From the NCBI GenBank assembly GCA_964242575.1, contig CAXTCN010000123.1:1-13185 (forward strand): a stretch of 13,185 nucleotides of DNA, read 5' to 3'. Every line of letters starts with the position of its first letter. Position 1 is the first letter of the stretch. The notes under the pieces are model-generated. The model saw only the letters and a program-made list of their open reading frames with translations. It did no database searches and was not told where the DNA came from. This document shows positions 1 through 6,775 of this stretch, one piece after another. The position numbers and the translations under genes are program-made. This DNA is from JANPPS01 sp964242575. Lineage in GTDB: Bacteria > Pseudomonadota > Alphaproteobacteria > Acetobacterales > Acetobacteraceae.

Positions 1-1
1 A

Positions 2-349
2 CGCCCCCGCAGCACGCTCAGCACGATCAGAGCTTTGGTGCGAAAGCCCTGCACGCAGACCGCCGCCTGCAACGGCAACCATGCCCTGGAGCAACGCCTG
101 GCGCGCTGGCTGCTGATGACGCACGACCGGGCGAACGGCGACGAGATGCCCATGACGCAGGAGTTCATGGCCTCCATGCTCTGCGTGCACCGGCCCAGCG
201 TCACGGTCGCTGCCCGGATCCTGCAACGGGCCAACCTGATCCGCTACAGCAGCGGCGCCATCACGGTCGTTGACCGGCCCGGCCTGGAAGCGGCGTCGTG
301 CGAGTGCCACGGCGCAGTCAGGCGGCAGTACCAGAAGCTGCTCGGCTGA
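2..349 (+). CDS. Crp/Fnr-family transcriptional regulator, C-terminal part (5' end outside window)
   Basis: The reading frame is open from the left edge, so the start codon and the N-terminal cyclic-nucleotide-binding-like sensor domain lie upstream of the window. About 115 residues remain. They carry a linker with the pattern QTAACN, then HALEQRLARWLLM, then a winged helix-turn-helix (MTQEFMASMLCVHRPSVTVAARILQ), a wing (LIRYSSGAITVVDRP) and the tail LEAASCECH. This order is typical of the Crp-like regulators common in alphaproteobacteria, which bind DNA as dimers. The ligand cannot be judged because the sensor domain is missing. A small hairpin followed by five T residues overlaps the stop codon, so the gene probably ends its own transcript. 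A convergent response-regulator gene follows. Family assignment is firm; the target genes are unknown. Confidence 0.85.
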   Translation, partial: RPRSTLSTIRALVRKPCTQTAACNGNHALEQRLARWLLMTHDRANGDEMPMTQEFMASMLCVHRPSVTVAARILQRANLIRYSSGAITVVDRPGLEAASCECHGAVRRQYQKLLG

Positions 350-357
350 GCATTTTT
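339..357 (+). terminator. Rho-independent terminator overlapping the stop codon of the Crp-like gene
   Basis: TGCTC (339-343) and GAGCA (348-352) form a perfect 5-bp stem around the loop GGCT, followed directly by TTTTT (353-357). The stop codon TGA (347-349) lies inside the hairpin. The stem is short, so termination may be partial. Confidence 0.5.
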
Positions 358-442
358 CCACACAGGACGTATGGAAGCTGACAGCCAGGCCGGGCTAGGC
401 CGCCTAGACACATCGCCCATGCGTTGCGTTTCTTCAGTGGAT

Positions 443-814
443 TTAGCCATCGACCTGACCAAGCAGCCGCCGCACCACGGCCAGCAGCTCGGACAACGCG
501 AATGGCTTCCGGAGCAGGGCTTCCCTGGCTCCCAAGGGCTGCAGGGCATTCAGCGCGTCGGGCCTTCCTGTCGTGTAGATGACCGGGATGTCCGGGCGGC
601 GTGCGCGCAGCAGCCGGGCCACCTCGATGCCGTCCACGCTGCCAGGCATATGGATGTCCGTCACAAGCAAGCTGAATACCGTCGGGTCCCGCGCGATCAG
701 GGCAGACGCCTGGTCGCCGTCCCCGGCTTGGCGCACCGCGAAGCCTTCCTCCATCAGCTCCTCGGCAACCATGCTGCGGATCAGCCACTCGTCCTCGACC
801 AGCAGGATGCACAC
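443..814 (-). CDS. Single-domain (CheY-like) response regulator
   Basis: This 123-residue protein is one receiver domain with no output domain. It shows the acidic pocket E7/D8 (LLVEDE), the phospho-acceptor D53 in LLVTDIHMPG, the switch residues T81/T82 (VIYTTGRPD) and K103 in RKPF. The start is GTG at 812-814, because an in-frame TGA lies one codon upstream (818-820). No good ribosome-binding site is visible. The gene is divergent from the histidine kinase at 1006, so the two are likely partners sharing the roughly 190-bp gap, as a phosphotransfer pair. Without an output domain it must act by protein contact or by passing phosphate on. The family is certain; the signal and output are unknown. 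Confidence 0.88.
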   Translation of the reverse strand: MCILLVEDEWLIRSMVAEELMEEGFAVRQAGDGDQASALIARDPTVFSLLVTDIHMPGSVDGIEVARLLRARRPDIPVIYTTGRPDALNALQPLGAREALLRKPFALSELLAVVRRLLGQVDG

Positions 815-1005
815 GGCTCAGGTCGTCCAGGCAGGCATGTCGCTCGCTCCGTTTCCGCTGCGACAAAGGTTCCGCCCAGCGCCAAGTTGCGACGGCTCAC
901 GGTGTGTTGCCGTGCCGGACCGGAGCGCATCGCTCCATCGAGGCGGAACAGCGGGTTTCTGGCACGGAACGGCGCAGGGTTGCCATTCAGGGACGGAGAC
1001 AAAAT

Positions 1006-1770
1006 TTGCTGGCTGAACAGCTTGGCGCTAATGACGTGATCGACACCTCCAGCCACTTCGGCCCGCAGCCTGCCACCGTAGCCGGTCAGCCTAGCGTACA
1101 GGAGGATGCCGGCCACTCTAGCGCCCTCACTGCCGACACCGCGCATGAGCTGGCGAACTTGGTGATGGTCGTGTCGGGCAGCCTGGAGCAGCTTCGCCGC
1201 CAGCCGCTTGACGGGCAGGGACGGCAGCAACTCATGCGTGCGGAGTGGGGCATCCGGCAGGCGGCCCAGTTGACGCGCCGCGTGCTGTCCCAGGCCCAAG
1301 GCGGGGATGGCAGGGCCGAGGCCATGGACCTGAATGCCGCCGTGGGCGGGTTCGCCGCCGCCATGGGGCAGCTTGTCGCCGGGCGGGTGCAGCTTGCGGC
1401 CGAACTGGCGCCGGGGCGGTTGCCGGCGCGCTTCGATGCCGGGCTGCTGGAACTCGTGCTGCTCAACCTGGTGCGCAGCGCAGCCCAGGCCATGCCGGAC
1501 GGGGGCACGGTGGTCCTGCGGACCCTTGGGCCACGGCTGGATGGCTTGGGCGACCAGCTCACGACCGAGGTGTCGGTGTCGGACAACGGCGCGGGCGTGT
1601 TGCCGCCAGCGGCCTTCAAACCGCAGGGCGACGGCGCCGGGCTTGGCCTGTGGATGACGCACCGTTTCGCGTCCGCATACGGCGGCAAGGTCAAAGTCGA
1701 GGCCATACCGGGCCAGGGCACCACGGTGCGGATTTCCTTGCCCGCCTCCAGTGGCGCCGAGCAGGGCTGA
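1006..1770 (+). CDS. Sensor-less histidine kinase (HisKA-like plus HATPase_c)
   Basis: About 254 residues. A probable phospho-acceptor H47 sits in TADTAHELANL; the two-helix dimerisation region runs to about residue 100; then come an N-box (LLNLVRSAAQAM), a G1 box (DNGAGV), a G2 box (GAGLGLWM) and the closing strand GQGTTVRISLP. These are the ATP-binding motifs of histidine kinases. There is no membrane segment, PAS or GAF domain, so it is probably cytosolic and takes its signal from a partner. I chose TTG at 1006 because GGAG (995-998) lies 7 nt upstream. A GTG at 904 is in frame and would add 34 residues that look unlike any kinase sequence. It is divergent from the single-domain response regulator. 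The H-box reads HELAN rather than the usual HDFNN or HELRT, which is a mild oddity. Confidence 0.8.
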   Translation: MLAEQLGANDVIDTSSHFGPQPATVAGQPSVQEDAGHSSALTADTAHELANLVMVVSGSLEQLRRQPLDGQGRQQLMRAEWGIRQAAQLTRRVLSQAQGGDGRAEAMDLNAAVGGFAAAMGQLVAGRVQLAAELAPGRLPARFDAGLLELVLLNLVRSAAQAMPDGGTVVLRTLGPRLDGLGDQLTTEVSVSDNGAGVLPPAAFKPQGDGAGLGLWMTHRFASAYGGKVKVEAIPGQGTTVRISLPASSGAEQG

Positions 1771-1787
1771 TCCGGCAGGGAGAAGCC

Positions 1788-2066
1788 TTAGCCTTCCATC
1801 GTTTTCACCGTCTCTCCGGCGTGCAGGCTGGCTTCAATTTCCGCGTCCGGGTGCGTGGGCCGCTCGTCCTTCGCCTGTTGCGCCCGGCCCATCTCGGCCG
1901 CCCACTCCTTGTCCTGCGGCGGCACGTTCTCGACGCTTCGTTTGGCGGAAAGAATGTTGGTGCCCGACTGGAAGTCCAACAGCACCTCGGACGCATAGAT
2001 CAGGCGCTCCGCCGGGGTCGCCGTGGGGTTGGAGTGGACAGGCGCACCGATTGAGTCATTGGACAT
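1788..2066 (-). CDS. Conserved-looking small protein of unknown function (92 aa)
   Basis: The frame gives a 92-residue hydrophilic protein starting MSNDSIGAPVHSNP and ending AGETVKTMEG. AAGGA-like sequence lies about 6 nt before the ATG (2064-2066), which supports this start. No signal peptide, membrane segment or cysteine is visible. It is rich in charged residues and probably largely helical in the middle (AERLIYASEVLLDF) with a disordered C-terminal half. It lies 74 bp downstream of amn on the same strand and may be co-transcribed with it. It is convergent with the kinase gene, with 17 bp between stops. I do not recognise a family. The translation looks like real protein, not an antisense shadow, but its function cannot be stated. 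Confidence 0.65.
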   Translation of the reverse strand: MSNDSIGAPVHSNPTATPAERLIYASEVLLDFQSGTNILSAKRSVENVPPQDKEWAAEMGRAQQAKDERPTHPDAEIEASLHAGETVKTMEG

Positions 2067-2140
2067 CTGGCATCCTTGCGGGACATGGGGCACAAACTTG
2101 GACGACACCGGCGCCCAGGACAAGGCCCGGCGACGCCCGG

Positions 2141-3637
2141 TCATCGGAACGGCGGCTCGTCGAAGCTGCGCAGCTTGCGCGAGTGGAGGGCGTTCAAATC
2201 CCGGCGCAGGATGTCCAGTGCCGCAAGGCCGATCGCCAGGTGCTCCCCCACCGCCCGTTGGTAAAAGGCCGCCGCCCCGGGCAGCTTGATCTCGCCGTGC
2301 AGGGGCTTGTCGGACACGCAGAGCAGCGTGCCGTACGGAACCCGCAGCCGGTAGCCCTGGGCCGCCAGCGTGCCGCTCTCCATGTCCACCGCGATGGCGC
2401 GTGACAGGTTGATCCGCCGCCGCTCCTGCGACCATCGAAGCTCCCAGTTCCGGTCGTCGTAGCTGACCACCGTTCCGGTCCGCAGCCGGCGCTTCAGCGC
2501 ATCGCCCCGCTCCCCCGTGACCCGGGCCGCGGCCTCCTGCAAGGCGACCTGCACCTCGGCGAGGGCGGGGATCGGGGTTTCCGGCGGCAGGCGGTCGTCT
2601 AGGATGCGGTCGCGCCGTAGGTAGCCATGCGCCAGCACGTAGTCGCCCAGGGCCTGCGACTGCCGCAGGCCGCCGCAGTGGCCGATCATCAACCAGCAAT
2701 GCGGCCGCAGGACCGCGAGATGGTCCGTGATGGTCTTCGCGTTCGAGGGTCCTACGCCGATGTTGACGATGGTCAGGCCGCTCCCCTCCTCGGCGCCCGC
2801 GAGGTGGCAGGCCGGCATTTGGAACCGCTGCCACGGCGCCGCCGCAACCATCGCCTCCACCCCGGCCCGGTCGTCGCCGCGGCGGACCACCACGCCGCCG
2901 GGAAGGATCAGCCGCTCGTACGGGCCGCCCGGCCGCGACAGCTCGCCAAGCGCCCATGTCACGAACTGGTCGATGTAGCGCTGGTAGTTCGTGAGCAGTA
3001 TCCAGGGTTGGACCGTCCGCCAATCGGTGCCGGTGTAGTGGACCAGCCGCCGGAGCGAATAGTCCACGCGCACGGCGTCGAACAGCGCCAGGGGCCGCGG
3101 CCGTCCCTCGGAGAACTCCCACTCGCCGTCGGCCACCTCGTCGCCCACCGCGGACAGGAGCGGCGTCGGGAAGTGGCGCGCGAGGTCGGCGGCGGAGAGG
3201 TGCCCGAAGCTCAGCTCAACGCCGTGGTCGAACCCGTACGGGTCGCGGTCGAGCACGTAGGGGTAAGGGATCTCCTGGGCGCTGGGACCGACATCGATCA
3301 CGGCGCCATACTCCTCGACCAGCGGCCGGAGCTGGTCGAGCAAATACGGCTGGAAAAACCCGGGGTGCGTCACCGTGGTCGCGTAGGCACCGGCCTCCTG
3401 GAGCTTGGCCCAGGCCCGCCGCGTGACAGGCGGCGGCTTGCGGGCGTGCCAGGTCAGCCGCAGCTCGGGGTAGCGGAACTTCGCGCGCTCGTCCGGGGTT
3501 GGCGCTTCACCGCCGCCGATGAACCGGCCCAGGGCGGCGCGCAACAACGAGGTCGCCTCATGGTAGAGCGCCTCAAGCTGCGAGACGGCCTGCTCCGGTG
3601 AGAGGGCTTCGGCATCGGCCGGACGTATGGTGGGCAA
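2141..3637 (-). CDS. amn: AMP nucleosidase
   Basis: This 498-residue protein matches the AMP nucleosidase family (EC 3.2.2.4), which hydrolyses AMP to adenine and ribose 5-phosphate in the cytoplasm and helps set adenylate levels. The E. coli enzyme is 484 residues. An N-terminal family-specific domain (to about residue 180) includes EIPYPYVLD and RVDYSLRRLVHYTGT. A C-terminal nucleoside-phosphorylase-like domain includes IVNIGVGPSNAKTITDHLAVL, IGHCGGLRQSQALGDYVLAHGYL, AVDMESGTLAAQGYR and LCVSDKPLHGEIKLPG. D443 in the last motif aligns with the catalytic Asp428 of the E. coli enzyme, and the C-terminus SRKLRSFDEPPFR is nearly the same as E. coli's. The start is a TTG (3635-3637) with only a weak ribosome-binding site. 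LysR lies 84 bp upstream on the same strand, but a functional link to benzoate use is not evident. Confidence 0.95.
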   Translation of the reverse strand: MPTIRPADAEALSPEQAVSQLEALYHEATSLLRAALGRFIGGGEAPTPDERAKFRYPELRLTWHARKPPPVTRRAWAKLQEAGAYATTVTHPGFFQPYLLDQLRPLVEEYGAVIDVGPSAQEIPYPYVLDRDPYGFDHGVELSFGHLSAADLARHFPTPLLSAVGDEVADGEWEFSEGRPRPLALFDAVRVDYSLRRLVHYTGTDWRTVQPWILLTNYQRYIDQFVTWALGELSRPGGPYERLILPGGVVVRRGDDRAGVEAMVAAAPWQRFQMPACHLAGAEEGSGLTIVNIGVGPSNAKTITDHLAVLRPHCWLMIGHCGGLRQSQALGDYVLAHGYLRRDRILDDRLPPETPIPALAEVQVALQEAAARVTGERGDALKRRLRTGTVVSYDDRNWELRWSQERRRINLSRAIAVDMESGTLAAQGYRLRVPYGTLLCVSDKPLHGEIKLPGAAAFYQRAVGEHLAIGLAALDILRRDLNALHSRKLRSFDEPPFR

Positions 3638-3674
3638 GGGCGGCCTCGTTCAGCTCCGGGCCGGACTGATACCA

Positions 3675-3709
3675 GCCGCCCGCCGAGGCGGCCAGCGCCG
3701 TTCTGGCGC
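3675..3709 (-). repeat. Two adjacent hairpins between the LysR gene and amn
   Basis: GCCGCC (3675-3680) pairs with GGCGGC (3687-3692) across a 6-nt loop, and GCGCC (3695-3699) pairs with GGCGC (3705-3709) across a 5-nt loop. They lie in the 84-bp gap after the LysR stop and before the amn start, both genes being on the minus strand. No T-run follows, so they may be a weak or Rho-assisted transcript end or simply structured RNA. Confidence 0.4.
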
Positions 3710-3721
3710 GGCGTCGCAGGC

Positions 3722-4630
3722 TTACTCCCCGAAAGCGATGCCTTCCTCGCGGTATATGTCCCGGATCAGCTCCAGGATCACGCCGATTTCCGCCGAGGCG
3801 TCATCGCGCCTGTGGCTCATGATGATGGGAGAGATGGCGCTGTCCTCGTCCAGGTCGCGGTAGGCCACCCCGTCCCGCCGCAACTGGCGGACGCCGGCCG
3901 GAACGAGGGTCATGCCAGCTTGGGCCGCGACCAGGCCAAGCGCGGTTTGCAACTCGCGCACCTCCGTGACCGAGTGCAGGGCAACGTCCTGGGCACGGAA
4001 CAGGGCGAGCACCTGATCGGCGTAGCTCGGGCGTGGCGCCCTGGGGTAAACCACCAGCGGCTCGCCCGCGAGGTCGCGCAGCCGCAACGGGCTTGGGCGT
4101 TCCAACAGCGGATGGCCGAGCGGGAGCACCGCGACGATCCGTTCGTTGCGGAGCAACTGCCGCACGATGCCGGGGTCGTCGTGGGGGATGCGGCCGAAGC
4201 CCACGTCGATGCGGCCCTCCTTCAGGGCTGCGGTCTGCTCCAGGCTGGTCAGCTCCACCAGCGCCACCTCTACGCCGGGCCGGGCGGCGCGGTAGCGGCG
4301 GACGACTTCGGGCAGCTTGCCATACAGGGTGGAGCCGACGAAGCCGATGCCGAAGCGCCCGCCCTCGGCATCTTTCAAGCGGCGCATCATGGCCCGCATC
4401 TCCTCGACGCGGTCCAGTATTTGGATGGCCTGCTCGTACAGCAGCCGCCCGGCGTCGGTGAGGTATGCGGGGCGGCTGTTCCGGCGGATCAGCTCAACCC
4501 CGAGTTCCTCCTCAAGCTGCTGGATTTGCCGGCTTAGCGGCGGCTGCGCGATATGGAGCTTCTCGGCTGCACGGGTGAAGCTCTGCTCGCGTGCGACGGC
4601 GACGAAATACCGGAGTTGCCGCAGCTCCAT
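3722..4630 (-). CDS. benM: LysR-type regulator of benzoate/catechol genes (BenM/CatM-like)
   Basis: A 302-residue LysR regulator. The N-terminal winged helix-turn-helix runs from about residue 3 to 60 (ELRQLRYFVAVAREQSFTRA, then AQPPLSRQIQQLEEELG), followed by a linker helix and the periplasmic-binding-protein-like effector domain. It follows Acinetobacter BenM/CatM closely: MELR at the start, IGFVGS, ALKEGRIDVGFGR, LLRNER, EVRELQTALGLVAAQAGMTLVPA and IRDIYREEG near the end. I chose the ATG at 4628-4630 because this matches the family start; a TTG four codons upstream is also open. By analogy it activates ben and cat genes in response to cis,cis-muconate and perhaps benzoate. It is divergent from benA, and an ATAC-N7-GTAT dyad lies just before its start codon, which suggests autoregulation. 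It could equally be called CatR or CatM. Confidence 0.88.
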   Translation of the reverse strand: MELRQLRYFVAVAREQSFTRAAEKLHIAQPPLSRQIQQLEEELGVELIRRNSRPAYLTDAGRLLYEQAIQILDRVEEMRAMMRRLKDAEGGRFGIGFVGSTLYGKLPEVVRRYRAARPGVEVALVELTSLEQTAALKEGRIDVGFGRIPHDDPGIVRQLLRNERIVAVLPLGHPLLERPSPLRLRDLAGEPLVVYPRAPRPSYADQVLALFRAQDVALHSVTEVRELQTALGLVAAQAGMTLVPAGVRQLRRDGVAYRDLDEDSAISPIIMSHRRDDASAEIGVILELIRDIYREEGIAFGE

Positions 4631-4633
4631 GTC

Positions 4634-4648
4634 ATACCCCAAAGGTAT
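4634..4648. promoter_or_regulatory. BenM/CatM-type operator (ATAC-N7-GTAT)
   Basis: The sequence ATACCCCAAAGGTAT contains a 5-bp perfect inverted repeat, ATACC-N5-GGTAT. It fits the LysR T-N11-A rule and the ATAC-N7-GTAT recognition sequence I recall for Acinetobacter BenM and CatM. It starts 3 bp upstream of the regulator's ATG and covers its likely ribosome-binding site. Its centre is about 60 bp upstream of a possible benA transcription start, the usual place for a LysR recognition site. This placement suits both activation of benA and repression of the regulator gene. Confidence 0.75.
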
Positions 4649-4653
4649 AATAG

Positions 4654-4685
4654 CGGACCAAATCGGTCTTGGACTCGATGGTCCG
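4654..4685. promoter_or_regulatory. 32-bp interrupted palindrome in the benM-benA gap
   Basis: CGGACCA (4654-4660) and TGGTCCG (4679-4685) are perfect 7-bp inverted repeats separated by 18 bp. The spacer adds a GGTC (4665-4668) and a GGAC (4671-4674). The element lies between the BenM-type site and benA and overlaps the possible -35 region. It may bind a second regulator or be an activation site; its role is not known. Confidence 0.4.
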
Positions 4686-4697
4686 TGTCAGATAAAT
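4669..4697 (+). promoter_or_regulatory. Possible sigma-70 promoter for benA
   Basis: TTGGAC (4669-4674) and GATAAA/ATAAAT (4691-4697) are spaced 16-17 bp apart and would start transcription near 4703-4705. Both boxes are weak, as expected for an activator-dependent promoter. The placement relative to the ATAC-N7-GTAT site supports the call more than the boxes do. Confidence 0.35.
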
Positions 4698-4741
4698 CCA
4701 ATGGCAAGGCGAAGCACTACGCCAAGGCTACCTTAGCTGGC

Positions 4742-4769
4742 GCCGGGCATCGAGCCAGGAGCCGGGCAT
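4742..4769 (+). repeat. Short direct repeat in the benA leader
   Basis: GCCGGGCAT occurs at 4742-4750 and again at 4761-4769, 19 bp apart, in the 5' leader of benA upstream of its GGAGGG ribosome-binding site (4793-4798). It may be chance in GC-rich DNA. Confidence 0.3.
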
Positions 4770-4802
4770 AGGGTCAGGTCAACAAGCAAAACGGAGGGAC
4801 GC

Positions 4803-6161
4803 ATGCTCGACGCAATCCAAAAGACGCTCGACGATGTCGTGCAAGACGACGCCGAAACCGGGCTGTTCCGCTGCAAGCGCAACATCTTCACCGACCCCGG
4901 GCTGTTCGAATTGGAGATGAAGCACATCTTCGAGGGCAACTGGATCTACATGGCGCATGAGAGCCAGATTCCCAATATAAACGACTACTTCACGACGTTC
5001 ATGGGCCGCCAGCCCGTGTTCATCGCCCGCAACAAGGCGGGCGAGCTGAACGCCTTCATCAACGCGTGCAGCCACCGCGGTGCCATGCTGTGCCGGCACA
5101 AGCGGGACAACAAGGCCAACTTCACCTGCCCGTTCCACGGCTGGACCTTCAACAACTCCGGCAAGCTGCTCAAGGTAAAGGACGGCGGCCCGGGCGCCGG
5201 CTACCCCGAGCAGTTCAACAAGGACGGTAGCCACGACCTGACCAAGGTCGCGCGCTTCGAGAGTTACCGCGGCTTCCTGTTCGGCAGCCTCAACCCGGAC
5301 GTGGTGCCGCTCAGGAAACACCTGGGCGAGGCGGCCAAGATCATTGACATGATCGTGGACCAGTCCCCAGAGGGCCTGGAGGTGCTGCGCGGCTCGTCCA
5401 CCTACGTCTATGACGGCAACTGGAAGCTGCAGACGGAGAACGGCGCCGACGGCTACCACGTCAGCGCCACGCACTGGAACTACGCCGCCACCACCAGCCG
5501 CCGCAAGGAGGCCGCGCAGGAGGACCACACCCGCGCCATGAGCGCAGGCGGCTGGGCCAAGCAGGGCGGCGGCTTCTACTCGTTTGAAAATGGCCACCTG
5601 CTGCTGTGGACCAACTGGTCCAACCCGGAGGACCGGCCCAACTGGGACCGGCGGGATGAGCTGGCCGCCCAGTTCGGCCAGGCCACGTCCGACTGGATGG
5701 TGCAGCGCAGCCGCAACCTGTGCCTGTATCCTAACGTGTACCTGATGGACCAGTTCAGCAGCCAAATCCGCACCTACCGGCCGCTGGCGGTGGATAAGAC
5801 CGAGGTCACGATCTACTGCATCGCCCCCAAGGGCGAGAGCGCCGGCGCGCGCTCGCAGCGCATCCGCCAGTACGAGGACTTCTTCAACGCCAGCGGCATG
5901 GCGACCCCGGACGACCTGGAGGAGTTCCGGTCGTGCCAGATCGGCTACATGGGCAGCGCTGCGCAGTGGAACGACCTGTCCCGCGGCGCTGCGCACTGGA
6001 TTCAAGGGCCGGACGAGGGTGCCAAGGCCATTGAGCTGCAACCGTTGATGAGCGGCGCCAAGACTGAGGACGAGGGGCTGTTCGCCGTCCAGCACCGCTA
6101 CTGGATGGAGACGATGCAGCGCCACATGGCGGCGCAGGGCGAGCACGTCGAGTCGGCCTAG
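4803..6161 (+). CDS. benA: Benzoate 1,2-dioxygenase, large (alpha) subunit
   Basis: A 452-residue Rieske non-haem iron oxygenase alpha subunit, close to the 450-460 residues usual for BenA. With BenB it forms the terminal oxygenase that adds O2 to benzoate to give the 1,2-cis-diol carboxylate. The Rieske [2Fe-2S] ligands are C89, H91, C109 and H112 (CSH...CPFH). The mononuclear iron site is H219 and H224 in ENGADGYHVSATH, with D371 (or D370) as the likely third ligand, and D216 as the family's bridging aspartate between Rieske and iron centres. The start ATG follows GGAGGG at 4793-4798. The neighbours benB, benC and benD confirm the pathway. Toluate dioxygenase (XylX) is the main alternative, but linkage to an ortho-cleavage cat set favours benzoate. 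A structured 107-bp gap follows. Confidence 0.95.
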   Translation: MLDAIQKTLDDVVQDDAETGLFRCKRNIFTDPGLFELEMKHIFEGNWIYMAHESQIPNINDYFTTFMGRQPVFIARNKAGELNAFINACSHRGAMLCRHKRDNKANFTCPFHGWTFNNSGKLLKVKDGGPGAGYPEQFNKDGSHDLTKVARFESYRGFLFGSLNPDVVPLRKHLGEAAKIIDMIVDQSPEGLEVLRGSSTYVYDGNWKLQTENGADGYHVSATHWNYAATTSRRKEAAQEDHTRAMSAGGWAKQGGGFYSFENGHLLLWTNWSNPEDRPNWDRRDELAAQFGQATSDWMVQRSRNLCLYPNVYLMDQFSSQIRTYRPLAVDKTEVTIYCIAPKGESAGARSQRIRQYEDFFNASGMATPDDLEEFRSCQIGYMGSAAQWNDLSRGAAHWIQGPDEGAKAIELQPLMSGAKTEDEGLFAVQHRYWMETMQRHMAAQGEHVESA

Positions 6162-6172
6162 TCCGGCGTCCA

Positions 6173-6194
6173 GGCCCGGCCTGACAGCCGGGCC
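6173..6194 (+). repeat. Intercistronic hairpin between benA and benB
   Basis: GGCCCGGC (6173-6180) and GCCGGGCC (6187-6194) form a perfect 8-bp GC stem around the loop CTGACA, 12 nt after the benA stop. A weaker stem follows (AGCCC 6215-6219 with GGGCT 6231-6235). No T-run follows, so it is more likely an RNA stability or processing element than a full terminator. Confidence 0.6.
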
Positions 6195-6268
6195 ACCCTT
6201 CCATTCCGCTTGCCAGCCCGCTCATCCTGAGGGCTAGGACAGCACGCGCACGCCCTGAAAGCAGGTCC

Positions 6269-6760
6269 ATGCAGCTCACGCTCGAACAAGCCCGGCAGTT
6301 CCTTTACCGCGAGGCGCGCTTCCTCGACGACAAGGAGTGGGATGGTTGGCTGGCGATGTACGCTCCGGACGCGGAGTTCTGGATGCCGGCCTGGGACGAC
6401 GATGACAAGCTGGTCGAGAACCCGCAGACCGACATCTCGCTGATCTACTACCCGCACAAAGGCGGGCTGGAGGACCGCGTGTTCCGCATCCGCACGGAAC
6501 GGAGCAGCGCCACGTCCTTGCCGGAGCCGCGCACCTCGCACAACATCACCAACGTCGAAATCCTGGAGCAGGCGGACGGCCAGTGCAGGCTGCGCTTCAA
6601 CTGGCTGACGTTCAACTTCCGCTACAAGACGACCGACACCTACTTCGGCACGTCGTATTACCTCATCGATACATCGGGCGGGCAGCCGCTTATCAAGAAC
6701 AAGCGAGTGGTGCTCAAGAACGACTACATCCACCACGTCATCGATATTTACCACATCTAG
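6269..6760 (+). CDS. benB: Benzoate 1,2-dioxygenase, small (beta) subunit
   Basis: A 163-residue ring-hydroxylating dioxygenase beta subunit with the SnoaL/NTF2-like fold. It has the expected N-terminal LEQARQFLYREARFLDDKEWDGWLAMY and AEFWMPAWDDDD, the central LIYYPHKGGLEDRVFRIRT, and a C-terminal LKNDYIHHVIDIYHI. It is structural in the alpha3-beta3 hexamer and has no metal centre of its own. The ribosome-binding site is weak (GCAGG close to the ATG), and the 107-bp gap from benA holds hairpins, which is odd for two subunits needed in equal amounts. The benC start lies 15 bp downstream. Confidence 0.94.
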   Translation: MQLTLEQARQFLYREARFLDDKEWDGWLAMYAPDAEFWMPAWDDDDKLVENPQTDISLIYYPHKGGLEDRVFRIRTERSSATSLPEPRTSHNITNVEILEQADGQCRLRFNWLTFNFRYKTTDTYFGTSYYLIDTSGGQPLIKNKRVVLKNDYIHHVIDIYHI

Positions 6761-6775
6761 CCGGGAGCGAGCATC

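Noticed and set aside
904..1005. N-terminal extension of the histidine kinase from GTG 904
   Set aside because: The 34 extra residues show no domain, and a TTG at 1006 has a well-spaced GGAG. The longer form remains possible.
2627..3601. A 324-codon plus-strand frame opposite amn
   Set aside because: amn is matched along its whole length on the other strand; this frame has no family features.
4779..6146. A 455-codon minus-strand frame opposite benA
   Set aside because: Its composition (Val, Leu, Ala, His and Arg-rich, no motifs) is a shadow of benA codon use.
6173..6194. Reading the benA-benB hairpin as a full terminator
   Set aside because: No T-run follows and termination here would separate two subunits of one enzyme; a stability or processing role is more likely.
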